A DNA stretch of 64,000 bases from Pseudotabrizicola algicola (GCF_010915705.1 NZ_JAAIKE010000010.1:19970-83969); one strand, 5' to 3'; positions 1 through 8,834 are shown, counted from the stretch's first letter. A program made the numbers and translations. Notes: a model not told the origin generated them from the sequence alone.

Positions 1-31
1 GGAACCACGCCACGAAGACCACACCAAATGC

Positions 32-121
<90 letters not shown>

Positions 122-504
122 CTATCCCTGTTGCGAACACGGTCAGGCGCCCCACGCGGCGCGGAAATAGTCGTGTTTTCAAAGGGCATTGCTTCCCCCA
201 TGCGAACCTTCGAGACTGCGCGCCAGGCCCGTTCCGGGCTCTGAACGGCGCTCCGTCTCTGTTCGGGCGAACCTCGCCAAATTCGGTTCGGTCGGATTTT
301 TCCTCGTCATTCCAATGCCGTGAGTTTCAACTCCGCCAAAACTTCGGGCCGTGTGTCAATCACCTTCGAGGGGAACAGAGCCGCAACACGCAAGAGGCGC
401 AGCCGCTGGGTGCGCTGGCCGAATGGCGCGTAGCGATGGCGGTGAGGTTGGGCCTGATCTCTCTGATTTCTTGAGTTTTTTGGATTGCCTTCCGACCAGC
501 CACC
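122..504. other. intergenic stretch with a weak terminator-like hairpin
   Basis: No convincing gene is seen. The open frames that run through are extensions of tRNA-derived sequence. The only structure is a short inverted repeat, CGAACC (268-273) with GGTTCG (285-290), followed by a T run near 297-302. This could terminate tRNA transcription, but the stem is only 6 bp. Confidence 0.35.
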
Positions 505-546
505 GTGCTTGGCTCCAGCGGTATATTTGAAGGCGTAGGTTGTCTG

Positions 547-1617
547 ATGCCCGGATCGTCTCAGACCGGTTTGGCGGAAAAGTATCTTGTCGATGACCTG
601 CCGGGCGCCGCGCTCGTCGGGGCGCGGTTGAACGGAATTCTGCAGAAGATCGAGGCAGGCGAGACGCTGACCTCCTTGGCGCAGGCGTTTCTGACCTCCG
701 GCGGGCTCAACTCTCTTCTGGCGCTGGCAACCGGTCAGATCGATCGCCCTGCCTTCGAGGAGGCTGCGGCGCGCGAGCGATCAACCCGTATCCAAAGCGC
801 GAAGGACGAAGCCGACAGGGTGGCAGCCGAACAGGCCCGAAAGGCCGAGGCGATTGATGCCGCGGTCAAGGCGCGCTTCGCTGCAATGGAGAATGACCCC
901 GTGCTGCGCCGGAAGCGCGAAGCCCGCGAGTTGCGGGATCGGTTCGGGATCGGCTTCATCGAGACCGAGCACTACCCGCGTGCAATGCGGCTGCTGAAGC
1001 AGGTGGCAAGCGGTAACCGCCTGGCGCCCGAAGATGTCGCCTGGCTGTCGACCGAGGCGGTGGACTGCTGGACCGATGCGTTGCAGCAAGCGTGGCATCG
1101 GCTGGAAGCCGAAGAGCTCACCAAGGCATGGGAAGAAAGCCGCGATCCGTGGGATGCCGTAAATGCCAGTGCGCATTGGCGGAAGGCTGATGAACCCCAG
1201 CAGGCGTTGGAGGTAACGGAGGCGGCGCTCGGCAAGGCGGGACGGAGCCCGAAACCGAGATCGGCGCTCTTGACCACGCGCGGAGGCGCGATGCGCGATG
1301 CTGGCCGCCTCACCGAAGCCAGGACACTCGGGCTGGAGGCGCACGAACTGACCCCGGCCGACTTCAGGCCGTGCACGCTGCTTGGCGCTGTCTCGATGGG
1401 GCTTGGGGATCTCGCAGCCGGTTACGAGTGGTATGCGAAAGCCGAGGCACTGGGCGCCGAGCGCCGGGCCATTGACCAGGATCTGCGGGCGCTGCTGATC
1501 CGTTCGGAACCCGATGCGCGAGATCGTATCCGGCACTATCTGCTCGAGCAGGATTCAGAGCGTTTCGCGTGGCTGCGAAATTGGAACCACAAGATCGCCG
1601 CGACGCATCGACGATAA
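547..1617 (+). CDS. uncharacterised protein, charged helical N-half and TPR-like C-half
   Basis: About 356 residues from ATG 547; a GTG at 505 would add 14 residues. Residues roughly 80-150 are rich in Ala, Glu, Arg and Lys and look helical or coiled coil. The C-terminal third (about 230-330) carries helical pairs with Ala/Gly/Leu spacing typical of tetratricopeptide repeats (GRLTEARTLG, LGDLAAGYEWYAKA). No catalytic motif or signal peptide is visible. It is convergent with the recombinase cassette and may be chromosomal rather than phage. I do not recognise a named family; a protein-interaction role is inferred only from the TPR-like repeats. Confidence 0.7.
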   Translation: MPGSSQTGLAEKYLVDDLPGAALVGARLNGILQKIEAGETLTSLAQAFLTSGGLNSLLALATGQIDRPAFEEAAARERSTRIQSAKDEADRVAAEQARKAEAIDAAVKARFAAMENDPVLRRKREARELRDRFGIGFIETEHYPRAMRLLKQVASGNRLAPEDVAWLSTEAVDCWTDALQQAWHRLEAEELTKAWEESRDPWDAVNASAHWRKADEPQQALEVTEAALGKAGRSPKPRSALLTTRGGAMRDAGRLTEARTLGLEAHELTPADFRPCTLLGAVSMGLGDLAAGYEWYAKAEALGAERRAIDQDLRALLIRSEPDARDRIRHYLLEQDSERFAWLRNWNHKIAATHRR

Positions 1618-1639
1618 CCTGTGCAGGCGCCAGTTCATC

Positions 1640-1658
1640 GCTCGACCCCCGGTCGAGC
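1640..1658. terminator. hairpin between convergent genes
   Basis: A perfect 8-bp inverted repeat, GCTCGACC (1640-1647) with GGTCGAGC (1651-1658) and a CCC loop. It lies between the 3' ends of the rightward gene ending at 1617 and the leftward gene ending at 1675. There is no strong T tract, so intrinsic termination is plausible but not certain. Confidence 0.4.
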
Positions 1659-1674
1659 GGCGAAGGCCACTCGA

Positions 1675-2055
1675 TCAGTCGAACACCCGGCCTGGCTGCT
1701 CGTCCCACGGCAGGGACGCCACGAAGCACAGGTCGTAGATACTGATCGTGCTCGGCTCGCGGTGGACGACCATGCGCTCGAGCACATCGGGCGCGAGCCA
1801 GGCGAGGCGCAGGAGGCGGCTGACATAGCGGTCGGACAGGCCCTCGTCGGCGGCGAGGTCGGCGAGCGTGGCGACGTCGCCGCGTTCCAGCCGCTGCCGC
1901 CAGCCCCATGCGCGGCCGATGGCGCGCAGAAGGTGAGGATCCTGCCCGCGACCCATGGCGGCCTCGACATGCTTCGGCGGCAGGATCCGGGGGCGGCCGC
2001 CGCGACGGCGCAGTTCGAGCGGGATGTGGATGCGCAGGGTCTCGGGCGCGGGCAT
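1675..2055 (-). CDS. small conserved protein of the recombinase cassette, HTH-like
   Basis: 126 residues. It starts on the ATGA overlap with the recombinase stop (2053-2057), so the two are translationally coupled. The middle (about 55-95) reads as a ParB-like helix-turn-helix: LADLAADEGLSDRYVSRLLRLAWLAP resembles the KorB/ParB HTH pattern, and the tail is YDLCFVASLPWDEQ. Small HTH proteins directly downstream of large serine recombinases may act as recombination accessory factors. That role is inference; the gene order and HTH pattern are seen. Confidence 0.65.
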   Translation of the reverse strand: MPAPETLRIHIPLELRRRGGRPRILPPKHVEAAMGRGQDPHLLRAIGRAWGWRQRLERGDVATLADLAADEGLSDRYVSRLLRLAWLAPDVLERMVVHREPSTISIYDLCFVASLPWDEQPGRVFD

Positions 2056-3377
2056 CAGGCGACCTCCTTCTTCGGCGGGGCCATAAGGGCGGCGATGGCG
2101 CCGAGGCCATCATGGCGCAGGTCAATGGCGAGGCCCGCCTCGCTTACCGTGATGCGCGCGACCAGCAGTTGGACGATGCGCGCCTGCTCGGCCGGGATGA
2201 GCGCCTTCCACAGGTCGTCGAACTGCGCCAGCGCGGCGACAACGGTGGTCTCATCGAGATCGGGGCGGTCCTTCCGCACCGCCCGCGCGGTGCGCGCCGC
2301 GACCTCGGGCGTGCGTAGCATCCGGCGGATTTCGCCGATGACGGCCTCCTCGACCATGGCACCCGGCAACCGCTGGGGCCCGCGCAGCTCGGCCGCTGGG
2401 CGCTTCCGGATCACGTCCATCGAGGTGTAGTAGCAGTACCGCTTGCCCTTCCGCTTGGTGTGGTGGGGCGTCATGGCGGCGCCCGTCTCGGTGAAGATCA
2501 GCCCGCGCAGGAGCGCCGGTTGCGCCGTGCGTGCCACCGCCGCCCGGGCGACACGATTGTTAGCCATGACCTCGTGGACCTCGTCCCACAGCTTCTGGTC
2601 GATGATCGCCATGTGCTCGCCGGGATGGACTTCGTCCTTGTGCACGGCGAGGCCAAGATAGACCTTGTTGTGCAGGAACTTCAGCAGGTAGCCCCGGTCG
2701 AACACCGCGCCGCGCTTGGTGCGGATCCCGCGGGCATGCAGTTCCTTCAGCACCTGCGCGGTAGAGCTGGACCGGGCATAAAGGCGGAAGATCGTCCGGA
2801 CCTGTTCCGCCTCGGCGGGCTCGATCACCAGCTTGCGGTCCTTCACCACGTAGCCGAGCGGCACCGGACCGCCCATCCACATCCCCTTCCGGCGCGAGGC
2901 CGCGAACTTGTCGCGGATGCGCTCGCCGATCACCTCGCGCTCGAACTGCGCGAAGCTGAGCAGGATGTTCAGGGTCAGCCGCCCCATCGACGTCGTGGTG
3001 TTGAAGGACTGGGTGACCGACACGAAGGTGACGCCGTGACGGTCGAAGATCTCGACCAGCTTCGAGAAGTCCATCAGCGCGCGGCTGAGGCGGTCGATCT
3101 TGTAGACCACGACCACGTCGATCAGCCCGGCCTCGATGTCAGCGATCAGCTGCGTCAGCGCGGGACGGTCCAGCGTGCCGCCAGAGAAGCCGCCATCGTC
3201 GTAGCGGTCGCGGAGCGCCACCCAGCCTTCGGCGCGCTGCGAGGCGATGTAGGCTTCGCAGGCCTCGCGCTGCGCGTCGAGGCTGTTGAACTCCATGTCG
3301 AGCCCTTCCTCGCTCGACTTGCGGGTGTAGATGGCGCAGCGCAGGCGGCGGACGGGTTCGGGCTTGGCGCGGCTCAT
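2055..3377 (-). CDS. large serine recombinase (integrase of the left element)
   Basis: 440 residues from ATG 3377, which overlaps the stop of the DUF2924 gene as ATGA. An earlier in-frame ATG at 3488 lies deep inside that gene and was not chosen. Resolvase domain at about 12-160, with the nucleophile Ser21 in YTRKS and the RLSR arginine motif in KIDRLSRALMDF. The recombinase domain (about 170-290) includes PLGYVVKDRKL and a KFLHNKVYLG block. The C-terminal region is helical. Cuts and religates att DNA through a phosphoserine intermediate. As the only integrase near the prophage genes it is the likely prophage integrase, although such cassettes also move on their own. Confidence 0.92.
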   Translation of the reverse strand: MSRAKPEPVRRLRCAIYTRKSSEEGLDMEFNSLDAQREACEAYIASQRAEGWVALRDRYDDGGFSGGTLDRPALTQLIADIEAGLIDVVVVYKIDRLSRALMDFSKLVEIFDRHGVTFVSVTQSFNTTTSMGRLTLNILLSFAQFEREVIGERIRDKFAASRRKGMWMGGPVPLGYVVKDRKLVIEPAEAEQVRTIFRLYARSSSTAQVLKELHARGIRTKRGAVFDRGYLLKFLHNKVYLGLAVHKDEVHPGEHMAIIDQKLWDEVHEVMANNRVARAAVARTAQPALLRGLIFTETGAAMTPHHTKRKGKRYCYYTSMDVIRKRPAAELRGPQRLPGAMVEEAVIGEIRRMLRTPEVAARTARAVRKDRPDLDETTVVAALAQFDDLWKALIPAEQARIVQLLVARITVSEAGLAIDLRHDGLGAIAALMAPPKKEVA

Positions 3378-3874
3378 GGGCGGGCTTCCGCGCCATGGGC
3401 CAGCCCGAAGAACTTCCACCCGTTCCAGTGACTTCCGGTGATCGCGCGCACCGCGGCCGAGAGCGACTTGAAGCGCCGCCCCTGCCATTCGAAGCCGTCG
3501 GTCAGCACCGTGACGACCTGCTCCTCACCCTGCCACTCGCGCACCAGCTTGGTGCCGGGGATCGGGCGGCGGGGATCCGCGATCAGCCGACCCGGCGCGC
3601 CCGTGGCGACCTCGGCTGCCAGCGCGTCCAGCGTGCGCCGCGTCGCGGGCTTGATGCCGCCATGGGCCAGTTCCTGGATGCGATAGCCGATCCGCAGCTC
3701 CAGGTTCCCGCGGCTGGCGTTCGGCGCGGGCTCGCCGAACATGACCCGCCAATTGGCCTGCAGCTCGGGCACCGTCATCGCCTTCAGCGCCGCCAGTTCA
3801 GCCAAGACGTCGATCCCATCAGCCTGGCGCGCAAGCGCGGCCTCTTCGCCTGATTTCCTTGTGTTTTTCCTCAT
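3374..3874 (-). CDS. DUF2924 family protein
   Basis: 166 residues. The family is recognised from TVPELQANWRVMFGEPAP, the GYRIQELAHGG block, and the C-terminal WQGRRFKSLSAAVRAITG and WNGWKFFGL blocks. DUF2924 proteins sit immediately upstream of large serine recombinases in many alphaproteobacterial elements, and the C-terminal part resembles a small DNA-binding fold. Both ends overlap neighbours by 4 bp (3871-3874 and 3374-3377), so the three genes are one translational unit. A role as accessory factor or directionality determinant is inference. Confidence 0.88.
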   Translation of the reverse strand: MRKNTRKSGEEAALARQADGIDVLAELAALKAMTVPELQANWRVMFGEPAPNASRGNLELRIGYRIQELAHGGIKPATRRTLDALAAEVATGAPGRLIADPRRPIPGTKLVREWQGEEQVVTVLTDGFEWQGRRFKSLSAAVRAITGSHWNGWKFFGLAHGAEARP

Positions 3875-4089
3875 GCCTCGTCTCCAACTCGGTTTTGCAC
3901 CTGTCTCCGACGACGGCGTCTGAGGGCGAGAATGTCCAGCGAACTGACTCCGTCGAGCGGAGAATTCTCGTTCGTTTCCCGTGCGTTGGTGCGCGCGATA
4001 GCGCTGGCGAGGATGGCGGCCAATTCCGCAAGCCGCTCATCAGTCGTGAGCGTCTCGGCAGGCGGCGCGAAGGCGATGTCGTCTTGCAT
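3871..4089 (-). CDS. small conserved protein, first gene of the recombinase operon
   Basis: 72 residues. ATG 4089 is preceded by a perfect AGGAGG (4100-4105, 10 nt away), the best ribosome-binding site in this cassette, so it marks the first gene of the operon. An acidic helical N-half (TTDERLAELAAILASAIART) is followed by a polyarginine stretch near residues 57-63. The stop overlaps the DUF2924 start. Function unknown; the basic tail suggests nucleic-acid contact. Confidence 0.65.
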   Translation of the reverse strand: MQDDIAFAPPAETLTTDERLAELAAILASAIARTNARETNENSPLDGVSSLDILALRRRRRRQVQNRVGDEA

Positions 4090-4308
4090 GGGGAGTGAAC
4101 CTCCTGAGGCGGTTTGCTCCGTGTTGGCCGGTCGCGGCGAGGGAATTCAAGTCAAAACAAGGGGTTGTCGTAGGAGCGCGTAAGCAGGCGAAATCGACAG
4201 CGCACGAGCACATCGCTCGTCGAGAGATCCGGATCACTATGCGGGTCGCCAAGAAAGAATCTCCGATATGCCCGGTATTCAGAAATGCGACGTGCTATGC
4301 CTCATCAG

Positions 4309-6099
4309 CTATCTGGATAGAGCGTCGGGCTCTGGGACGTGTTTCCTCAAGTCGCCACCCGTCACCCCAATGGCTTCGGCTACGTTCTCAATCATCTGCG
4401 CTGCCTGCTGAATATGCGGCACTGTTCGGTCAATCCCGATCCTAACGTAGCAGTCTTCGATGTCTGAACTAGAGAGGTGCGCGTCTGCACCGCGCAGATC
4501 ATAAATGCCAAAGAGGGGGCTCATTCTGCGATACGCATAGCCTTCTTCTGTGTATTTTGCGAGTAAGCGCTGCAAAAGTTTGAGCGTGCCCAAATCGGAT
4601 TTTCCCCCATCGATCGCCCTAACGAGACTGGCCTTATTGATCCGCTCAATGGAATATTTCACAATATCTTTCGCCAGAGAGCGAAGCCCATGTTCGTCAA
4701 GCCCGCGAAACCTATGAATTCTTTCTGAAAGATCAGATACTTCATGGTGGTCTCGTAACAGTGACTCACCGAATTTCTTCATAAAGACGTGGTCTAGCCA
4801 TGATACGGCGCTCTGGATAAGGAATTCGGGTGACTTCGTGTTAGCCGGCTTGCATGCCATCTGTGCTTCCAGGAGCTCCGAGGCTACACCCCCATCTGGT
4901 CTGCAGTTGTGGGCAACCCATATCCGCCGTTCCCATAGCGGCTTGCGCGCAACATCGTATGCATAAGCATTAACCAAACCAAGTTTATTGACGCCAAAAT
5001 GAAGCGGCGTACTTGGAGAAGGCGATACGCCACCTGTGTCTCTCGTGTACCACCTTAGATTACCCCCACGCCTCGAGAGCAGTGCAGTGACTACATCGGG
5101 TTTGAACCACAGGTACTTCCCCACCTCTTCAACATTCAACGTTTCGAGATCAACACGTCCTCCGTCACCGTCAGGCTGAACCATAAGCGTCTCTTTAGGC
5201 TCATTGAATCCTACTCGGCAGGACGCCGCTGCGGGCTCGATCCATTCTCCGCGCCACATCTCGCCGCTTACCAGGAAGCGGCCTCCTTCGACACCACGCA
5301 CGCCGCTGGTTGACTCAGTTGCCGTGGCTTCGTCATCATTACCAGAAAAGTCCGGAACCTCTTCATCGGGGTCGACATCCGTTCGCCAAGCCTTGAAGAC
5401 GGCCCAAGTTGTCCCGGGGAAATCGCCTGACGCATCGATTTCGTGGCATCTAACCTCGCACGAATAATTCTTCTCTGAGACAAGCGAGAAATCGCTCGGC
5501 CATCCAAATTGGGGGTCCTTGTCGAGTATCGCGCGACGTTGTCGATAATAGTAAAGCCGGAGGGCGGCTTTCCGCGCAGCCAAATAATCCTTCAAGTACT
5601 CTGCGCGAACTTCGACGAACTTTATCTCGGCACTACCGTCCCTTTTGACCTTGATGACCTCTTCATAACCCTCACTCGGACGAAGCCAAGAATCTCCTTC
5701 TTCGATAAGACCATAGGCCATGATGAAGTCTTGATTAATGGAAACTTGCCTTGGGTGCATAGCATTAATGTATTGACTGAGCACGAGCCGGAACCCGAGC
5801 CTCCCGGCTGGTCCATCGTGAAACGCTTCTGCTTCACAGTAAGTCCCATCATCGGTTAGGTATGGAATCGTGTTGTCTTGCGACCAATAGTGCCATTCCA
5901 GATCGTCTGCTTCATTTCGTCTATCATTGAAAATTACCGCAGAGCCCACTGCAAACGTCTCTTCGATGTGGCCTATCTCTGGATATTCCAGATGCTTTTT
6001 TGGAAAGATAATTCCGTAGATGGGGATCCAGACCGCACGAGAGAACTGCCGCCGCCTATGGTCGCGCAATTCGAACCATTCTTTGCTCAGTTCTTCCAT
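4309..6099 (-). CDS. unknown cargo protein with a HEPN-like R-x4-H motif
   Basis: 596 residues. ATG 6099 follows a GAGGTGG ribosome-binding site. Base composition is clearly lower in G+C than both neighbours, indicating separate acquisition. I recognise no family over most of the length. The N-half is rich in Trp, Tyr and acidic residues. Near the C-terminus LRGADAHLSS (R536 to H541) matches the R-x4-6-H signature of HEPN ribonuclease or partner domains, in a helical context. Position between the integrase cassette and the repressor is typical for phage cargo such as anti-phage genes. Defence function is inference from composition, position and one short motif. Confidence 0.7.
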   Translation of the reverse strand: MEELSKEWFELRDHRRRQFSRAVWIPIYGIIFPKKHLEYPEIGHIEETFAVGSAVIFNDRRNEADDLEWHYWSQDNTIPYLTDDGTYCEAEAFHDGPAGRLGFRLVLSQYINAMHPRQVSINQDFIMAYGLIEEGDSWLRPSEGYEEVIKVKRDGSAEIKFVEVRAEYLKDYLAARKAALRLYYYRQRRAILDKDPQFGWPSDFSLVSEKNYSCEVRCHEIDASGDFPGTTWAVFKAWRTDVDPDEEVPDFSGNDDEATATESTSGVRGVEGGRFLVSGEMWRGEWIEPAAASCRVGFNEPKETLMVQPDGDGGRVDLETLNVEEVGKYLWFKPDVVTALLSRRGGNLRWYTRDTGGVSPSPSTPLHFGVNKLGLVNAYAYDVARKPLWERRIWVAHNCRPDGGVASELLEAQMACKPANTKSPEFLIQSAVSWLDHVFMKKFGESLLRDHHEVSDLSERIHRFRGLDEHGLRSLAKDIVKYSIERINKASLVRAIDGGKSDLGTLKLLQRLLAKYTEEGYAYRRMSPLFGIYDLRGADAHLSSSDIEDCYVRIGIDRTVPHIQQAAQMIENVAEAIGVTGGDLRKHVPEPDALSR

Positions 6100-6212
6100 T
6101 CCACCACCTCAAGCGCCATTCTGATTCTGATAGCATGCAGGAACTCTTCAAAGCAGATCAAACGCAAGTTCGCGCCTCCTGGAAGAGCCATCCGAGCGAG
6201 CACGCCACTTGA

Positions 6213-6944
6213 TCAATGCCGCGTCGCCCCACGAACCATTACATCCGTCTCCAGTTGCAGTGCCGCCCGCCAGAGCGGGGTTTTCATGAACACGGCCTCC
6301 TCGAAGCGATAGTTGGCCGTGCCGCGTCCCTGCTGCAGCAGCCCCGCCCAGCAGAGCGGGCGCAGCACCTGGATGTAGAGCTGGCCCATCACCTCGTCGT
6401 AGCACGGGAGCGGCCCCCTCTCGGGCTCGCCGAAGAGCACGCGGCGGAGGTGGGCGCCGGTGGCGCCGTCCTCGGTTTCGACGTTCAGCACGTTCAGGAA
6501 CACGTCCCAGTTGCCAAGGATCGGCGCGTCGTCGAAGCGCGACATGCTGGCGTGGTTGTTCCGGAACAGGAAGAACGGGACGACCGTGCCGAAGATCCGA
6601 CCGGGATGGCCGACCAGCGCCTGGCCTGCCTTGGTCAGGCGGAACTCTCCCTTGTAGTGCCGGCCGAGCTTCATCGCGATCATCAGGTCGTGCAGCACCA
6701 TGAGCGGGGCGAAGTCAGGCTCGTTCAGCACCTTGTTGACGGCGAAGAGGTCCGCCTCGGTGTGGCCGGGCCAGTCGAACTCGGCCGCGGCCCAGTGCAC
6801 GAAGACCCGCTTGAATGCTTTGGACGGCGTCAGGGGGATGCCGCCATGCCCGCCGATCCAGGCGAAGGTCTTCTCGATCCCTCGCACCAGCGGTGAGTGC
6901 TCCAGCGCCGGATCCGTATCGTCGAGCTCCCGAAACGCAATCAC
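6213..6944 (-). CDS. uncharacterised protein coupled to the repressor
   Basis: 243 residues from GTG 6944, one base after the repressor stop codon, so it is probably translated from the same mRNA. Blocks GGIPLTPSKAFKRVFVHWAA, FRLTKAGQALVGHPG and VLRPLCWAGLLQ suggest a helical protein with winged-helix-like elements (the last looks like a wHTH segment). No catalytic residues are evident. It may help lysogeny control, since it lies in the leftward lysogeny operon, but that is inferred from position only. Confidence 0.65.
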   Translation of the reverse strand: MIAFRELDDTDPALEHSPLVRGIEKTFAWIGGHGGIPLTPSKAFKRVFVHWAAAEFDWPGHTEADLFAVNKVLNEPDFAPLMVLHDLMIAMKLGRHYKGEFRLTKAGQALVGHPGRIFGTVVPFFLFRNNHASMSRFDDAPILGNWDVFLNVLNVETEDGATGAHLRRVLFGEPERGPLPCYDEVMGQLYIQVLRPLCWAGLLQQGRGTANYRFEEAVFMKTPLWRAALQLETDVMVRGATRH

Positions 6945-6945
6945 C

Positions 6946-7623
6946 TCAGATCTCCCGCGCGAACCAACGGATGCGGCCGACGATGTGGATCTCGTCGGCC
7001 GTTCTTTCGTATTCGGGGTAGTGCTTGTTGTCGGAGATGACGCGCACCGCGGGCGGGTCGCTGTTCGGGATGTGCTCGAGCCGCTTGGCCACCAGCCCCA
7101 TCCCGTCGTCCAGAACGAAGATGCCGGGCGGGTTGGGGGCGCGGCGGGTCATGTCGACCAGCACCGCGTCGCCGCTCAGCAGTGTCGGCGCCATGCTGTC
7201 GCCCTCCACATGCATGATGCGCAGCTGCGACGGGCTGGCCTTCAGGCTGTTCCGGATCCAGGAGCGGCGGAAGTGATAGACGCGGCCGGGGGTGTCGCCG
7301 TCCTCGGTGACGACCGCGCCGCCGCCCATCGCGGGGCGCGGGGTGGCGTGCGCGATGGCCACGAAGGCATCGTCGGGATTGTTCACGAAGGGGGGCGTGC
7401 CCTCGACCTCGCCGATGCCGTGGATCAGCCAGTCGCGCTCCACCTTCAGCACGCGGGCGACCTCGGCCAGCCGGTCGATGCCGGGGCGGGTGGAGCGGCC
7501 GCGCAGGATGTCGTAGACGAAGGAACGGTTCACGCCGGCCATCTCGGCGACATGGGCAGGCGTCAGGCCGAGCTGATGGGCGCGGGCCCGCAGGCGGTCG
7601 GCCAGGGTATGCTGCTCGGTCAT
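6946..7623 (-). CDS. phage repressor, XRE HTH plus S24 (LexA/CI-like) peptidase
   Basis: 225 residues from ATG 7623; the open frame runs further upstream but into the control region. N-terminal HTH at about 8-65 (LTPAHVAEMAGVNRSFVYDI). C-terminal S24 domain at about 115-225 has the Ser/Lys dyad, Ser143 in GDSM and Lys180 in LVAK. Family members dimerise through this domain and self-cleave when RecA is activated by DNA damage, which lifts repression. It is divergent from the gene at 7733, so it probably maintains lysogeny by acting on 7624-7732. The expected Ala-Gly cleavage site before the peptidase domain is not obvious. Confidence 0.9.
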   Translation of the reverse strand: MTEQHTLADRLRARAHQLGLTPAHVAEMAGVNRSFVYDILRGRSTRPGIDRLAEVARVLKVERDWLIHGIGEVEGTPPFVNNPDDAFVAIAHATPRPAMGGGAVVTEDGDTPGRVYHFRRSWIRNSLKASPSQLRIMHVEGDSMAPTLLSGDAVLVDMTRRAPNPPGIFVLDDGMGLVAKRLEHIPNSDPPAVRVISDNKHYPEYERTADEIHIVGRIRWFAREI

Positions 7624-7732
7624 GTTTTCCCCAAGGATATGTGGATGAAATAGGATAAAACAGGATTGATGCGGACCCGTCAAGCGATTAGAACAAAACC
7701 TAAACAATCGCGCATGGGAATCGGGGGTCCGG
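7624..7732. promoter_or_regulatory. divergent lysogeny control region with repeated AGGAT motif
   Basis: Short A+T-rich stretch between the repressor and the first rightward gene. It has three AGGAT copies within about 35 bp (near 7634, 7652, 7662) and related AACAAAACC / AAACCTAAAC words (about 7691-7706). Closely spaced copies in the only A+T-rich patch of the area fit repressor operators and two divergent promoters. Exact operator ends cannot be fixed by eye. Confidence 0.5.
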
Positions 7733-8416
7733 ATGGAGATCGAGAAGTCGTATTTCACCCTGCCGGAGATCCTCGAGCGCTGGTCCATGTCCGAGGCGGA
7801 CCTCGTCTACCTCGCCGAGAACGACCAGCTGCGACTGTCGATCCGGGTGTTCAACCTGGCCGTCGAGCTCGGCGATTACGAGGAGACGCCGGAGGGGGAG
7901 CGATTCTCCGTGCCCTTCGAGCGCGGCCCGTTCAATGGGCTGCTCGACCTCCACGCCCATGACGTCTTCCAGCTTTTCCGGCATGGCGAGGTGAAGCTCA
8001 GCAGCTTCCGCTCGCACAAGGCCGACTATGCCTGCCTGAGAGGGGAGCGAGAGCTCATCACCGTGCGGCAGCGCGATCTTTTCCTTCGGCGCGAAGAGCG
8101 CGATCGCTTTGAAGCAGAAACAGGATTTGCCGGTGCGGCCACCGGTCCGCGTCCAGGCGCGTTCCATGCCTCGGCCGACTACCAGGACGTCCGCTGCAAC
8201 GGACAGCACTTCCGACTGGGTGCGATCCAGGCGCAGGTCGTGCGCGCGCTGCACGAGGCTGCTGGGCGAGGCGAGCCCTGGCAGAGCGGTAAGGCGATCC
8301 TCGCCGCCGCGGGCTCGCGCAGCCTCAAGATGTCCGATGTCTTCAAGTCGAAGAAGAACTGGCGCTTGCTGATCGAGTCGGACGGCCGCGGCGCCTATCG
8401 CCTGCTCGGGCTCTGA
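7733..8416 (+). CDS. uncharacterised early phage protein, probable DNA-binding
   Basis: 227 residues, divergent from the repressor and so positioned like a Cro or early-regulator gene. The N-terminal part (FTLPEILERWSMSEADLVYL) resembles a small HTH used by phage and transposon regulators. The middle lists the features of a ligand or interaction domain without known motifs. The C-terminal part (about 150-227) reads as a winged helix: GAIQAQVVRALHEAAGRGEPW then SDVFKSKKNWRLLIES. Function as an early transcription regulator is inferred from this and position. Confidence 0.7.
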   Translation: MEIEKSYFTLPEILERWSMSEADLVYLAENDQLRLSIRVFNLAVELGDYEETPEGERFSVPFERGPFNGLLDLHAHDVFQLFRHGEVKLSSFRSHKADYACLRGERELITVRQRDLFLRREERDRFEAETGFAGAATGPRPGAFHASADYQDVRCNGQHFRLGAIQAQVVRALHEAAGRGEPWQSGKAILAAAGSRSLKMSDVFKSKKNWRLLIESDGRGAYRLLGL

Positions 8417-8627
8417 GCCCGCGTCATCCCGCCCCTCCGCGCGCCCTCCCGATCCCTGCGGTGGGATGCGCCGGGGGATGAGTGGGGGATGACGATCCCC
8501 CACAGAGCCGTTCTCCCTTGGATTGAAAGGCTCCTTACGATCCCCCTCCGTATCCCACTCCAATCCTGACGACATCCCCTCGCGGGATTTCGCATCGTCT
8601 CCTGGCAAACGACACCGGGAGACGACG
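8417..8627. promoter_or_regulatory. leader with hairpin and many ATCCC/GGGAT repeats
   Basis: About 210 bp without a gene. A perfect 9-bp hairpin lies at 8482-8503 (GTGGGGGAT, loop GACG, ATCCCCCAC). Around it ATCCC or GGGAT recurs roughly nine times in both orientations (about 8450-8590). This could be a terminator for the gene ending at 8416, an operator array for the rightward early operon, or both. GGGA at 8617-8620 is the ribosome-binding site for the next gene. Confidence 0.45.
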
Positions 8628-8834
8628 ATGCAGCAGAAGACCTGCCTCACACAGAAGGAGCTCGCGCGGCGCTGGACGATCTCGCACCGCACGCTCGAGC
8701 GCTGGCGATGGGCCGGGGAAGGCCCCGCCTACATGAAACTCGGCGGCCGGGTGGTCTACCGGCTCGAGGACATCCTGGCCTTCGAGAAAGACCAGCTTAC
8801 GCACACCGCCGACAGCGCGCGGGGGGCGGCATGA
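8628..8834 (+). CDS. small excisionase-like HTH protein (copy 1)
   Basis: 68 residues from ATG 8628 with GGGA eight bases upstream; an earlier ATG at 8523 lacks support. It is a MerR/excisionase-type winged HTH: LTQKELARRWTISHRTLERW followed by GGRVVYRLEDILAFE. Such proteins (AlpA/Xis-like) control excision or activate integrase and early genes. It overlaps the next gene as ATGA. A second, closely similar gene lies at 58389-58592 outside the prophage. Confidence 0.85.
   Translation: MQQKTCLTQKELARRWTISHRTLERWRWAGEGPAYMKLGGRVVYRLEDILAFEKDQLTHTADSARGAA

Noticed and set aside
8417..8627. Possible CRISPR array because of repeated GGGAT/ATCCC words.
   Set aside because: Repeats are only 5-6 bp, in both orientations with irregular spacing; no Cas genes in the window apart from a Cas4-like phage nuclease.
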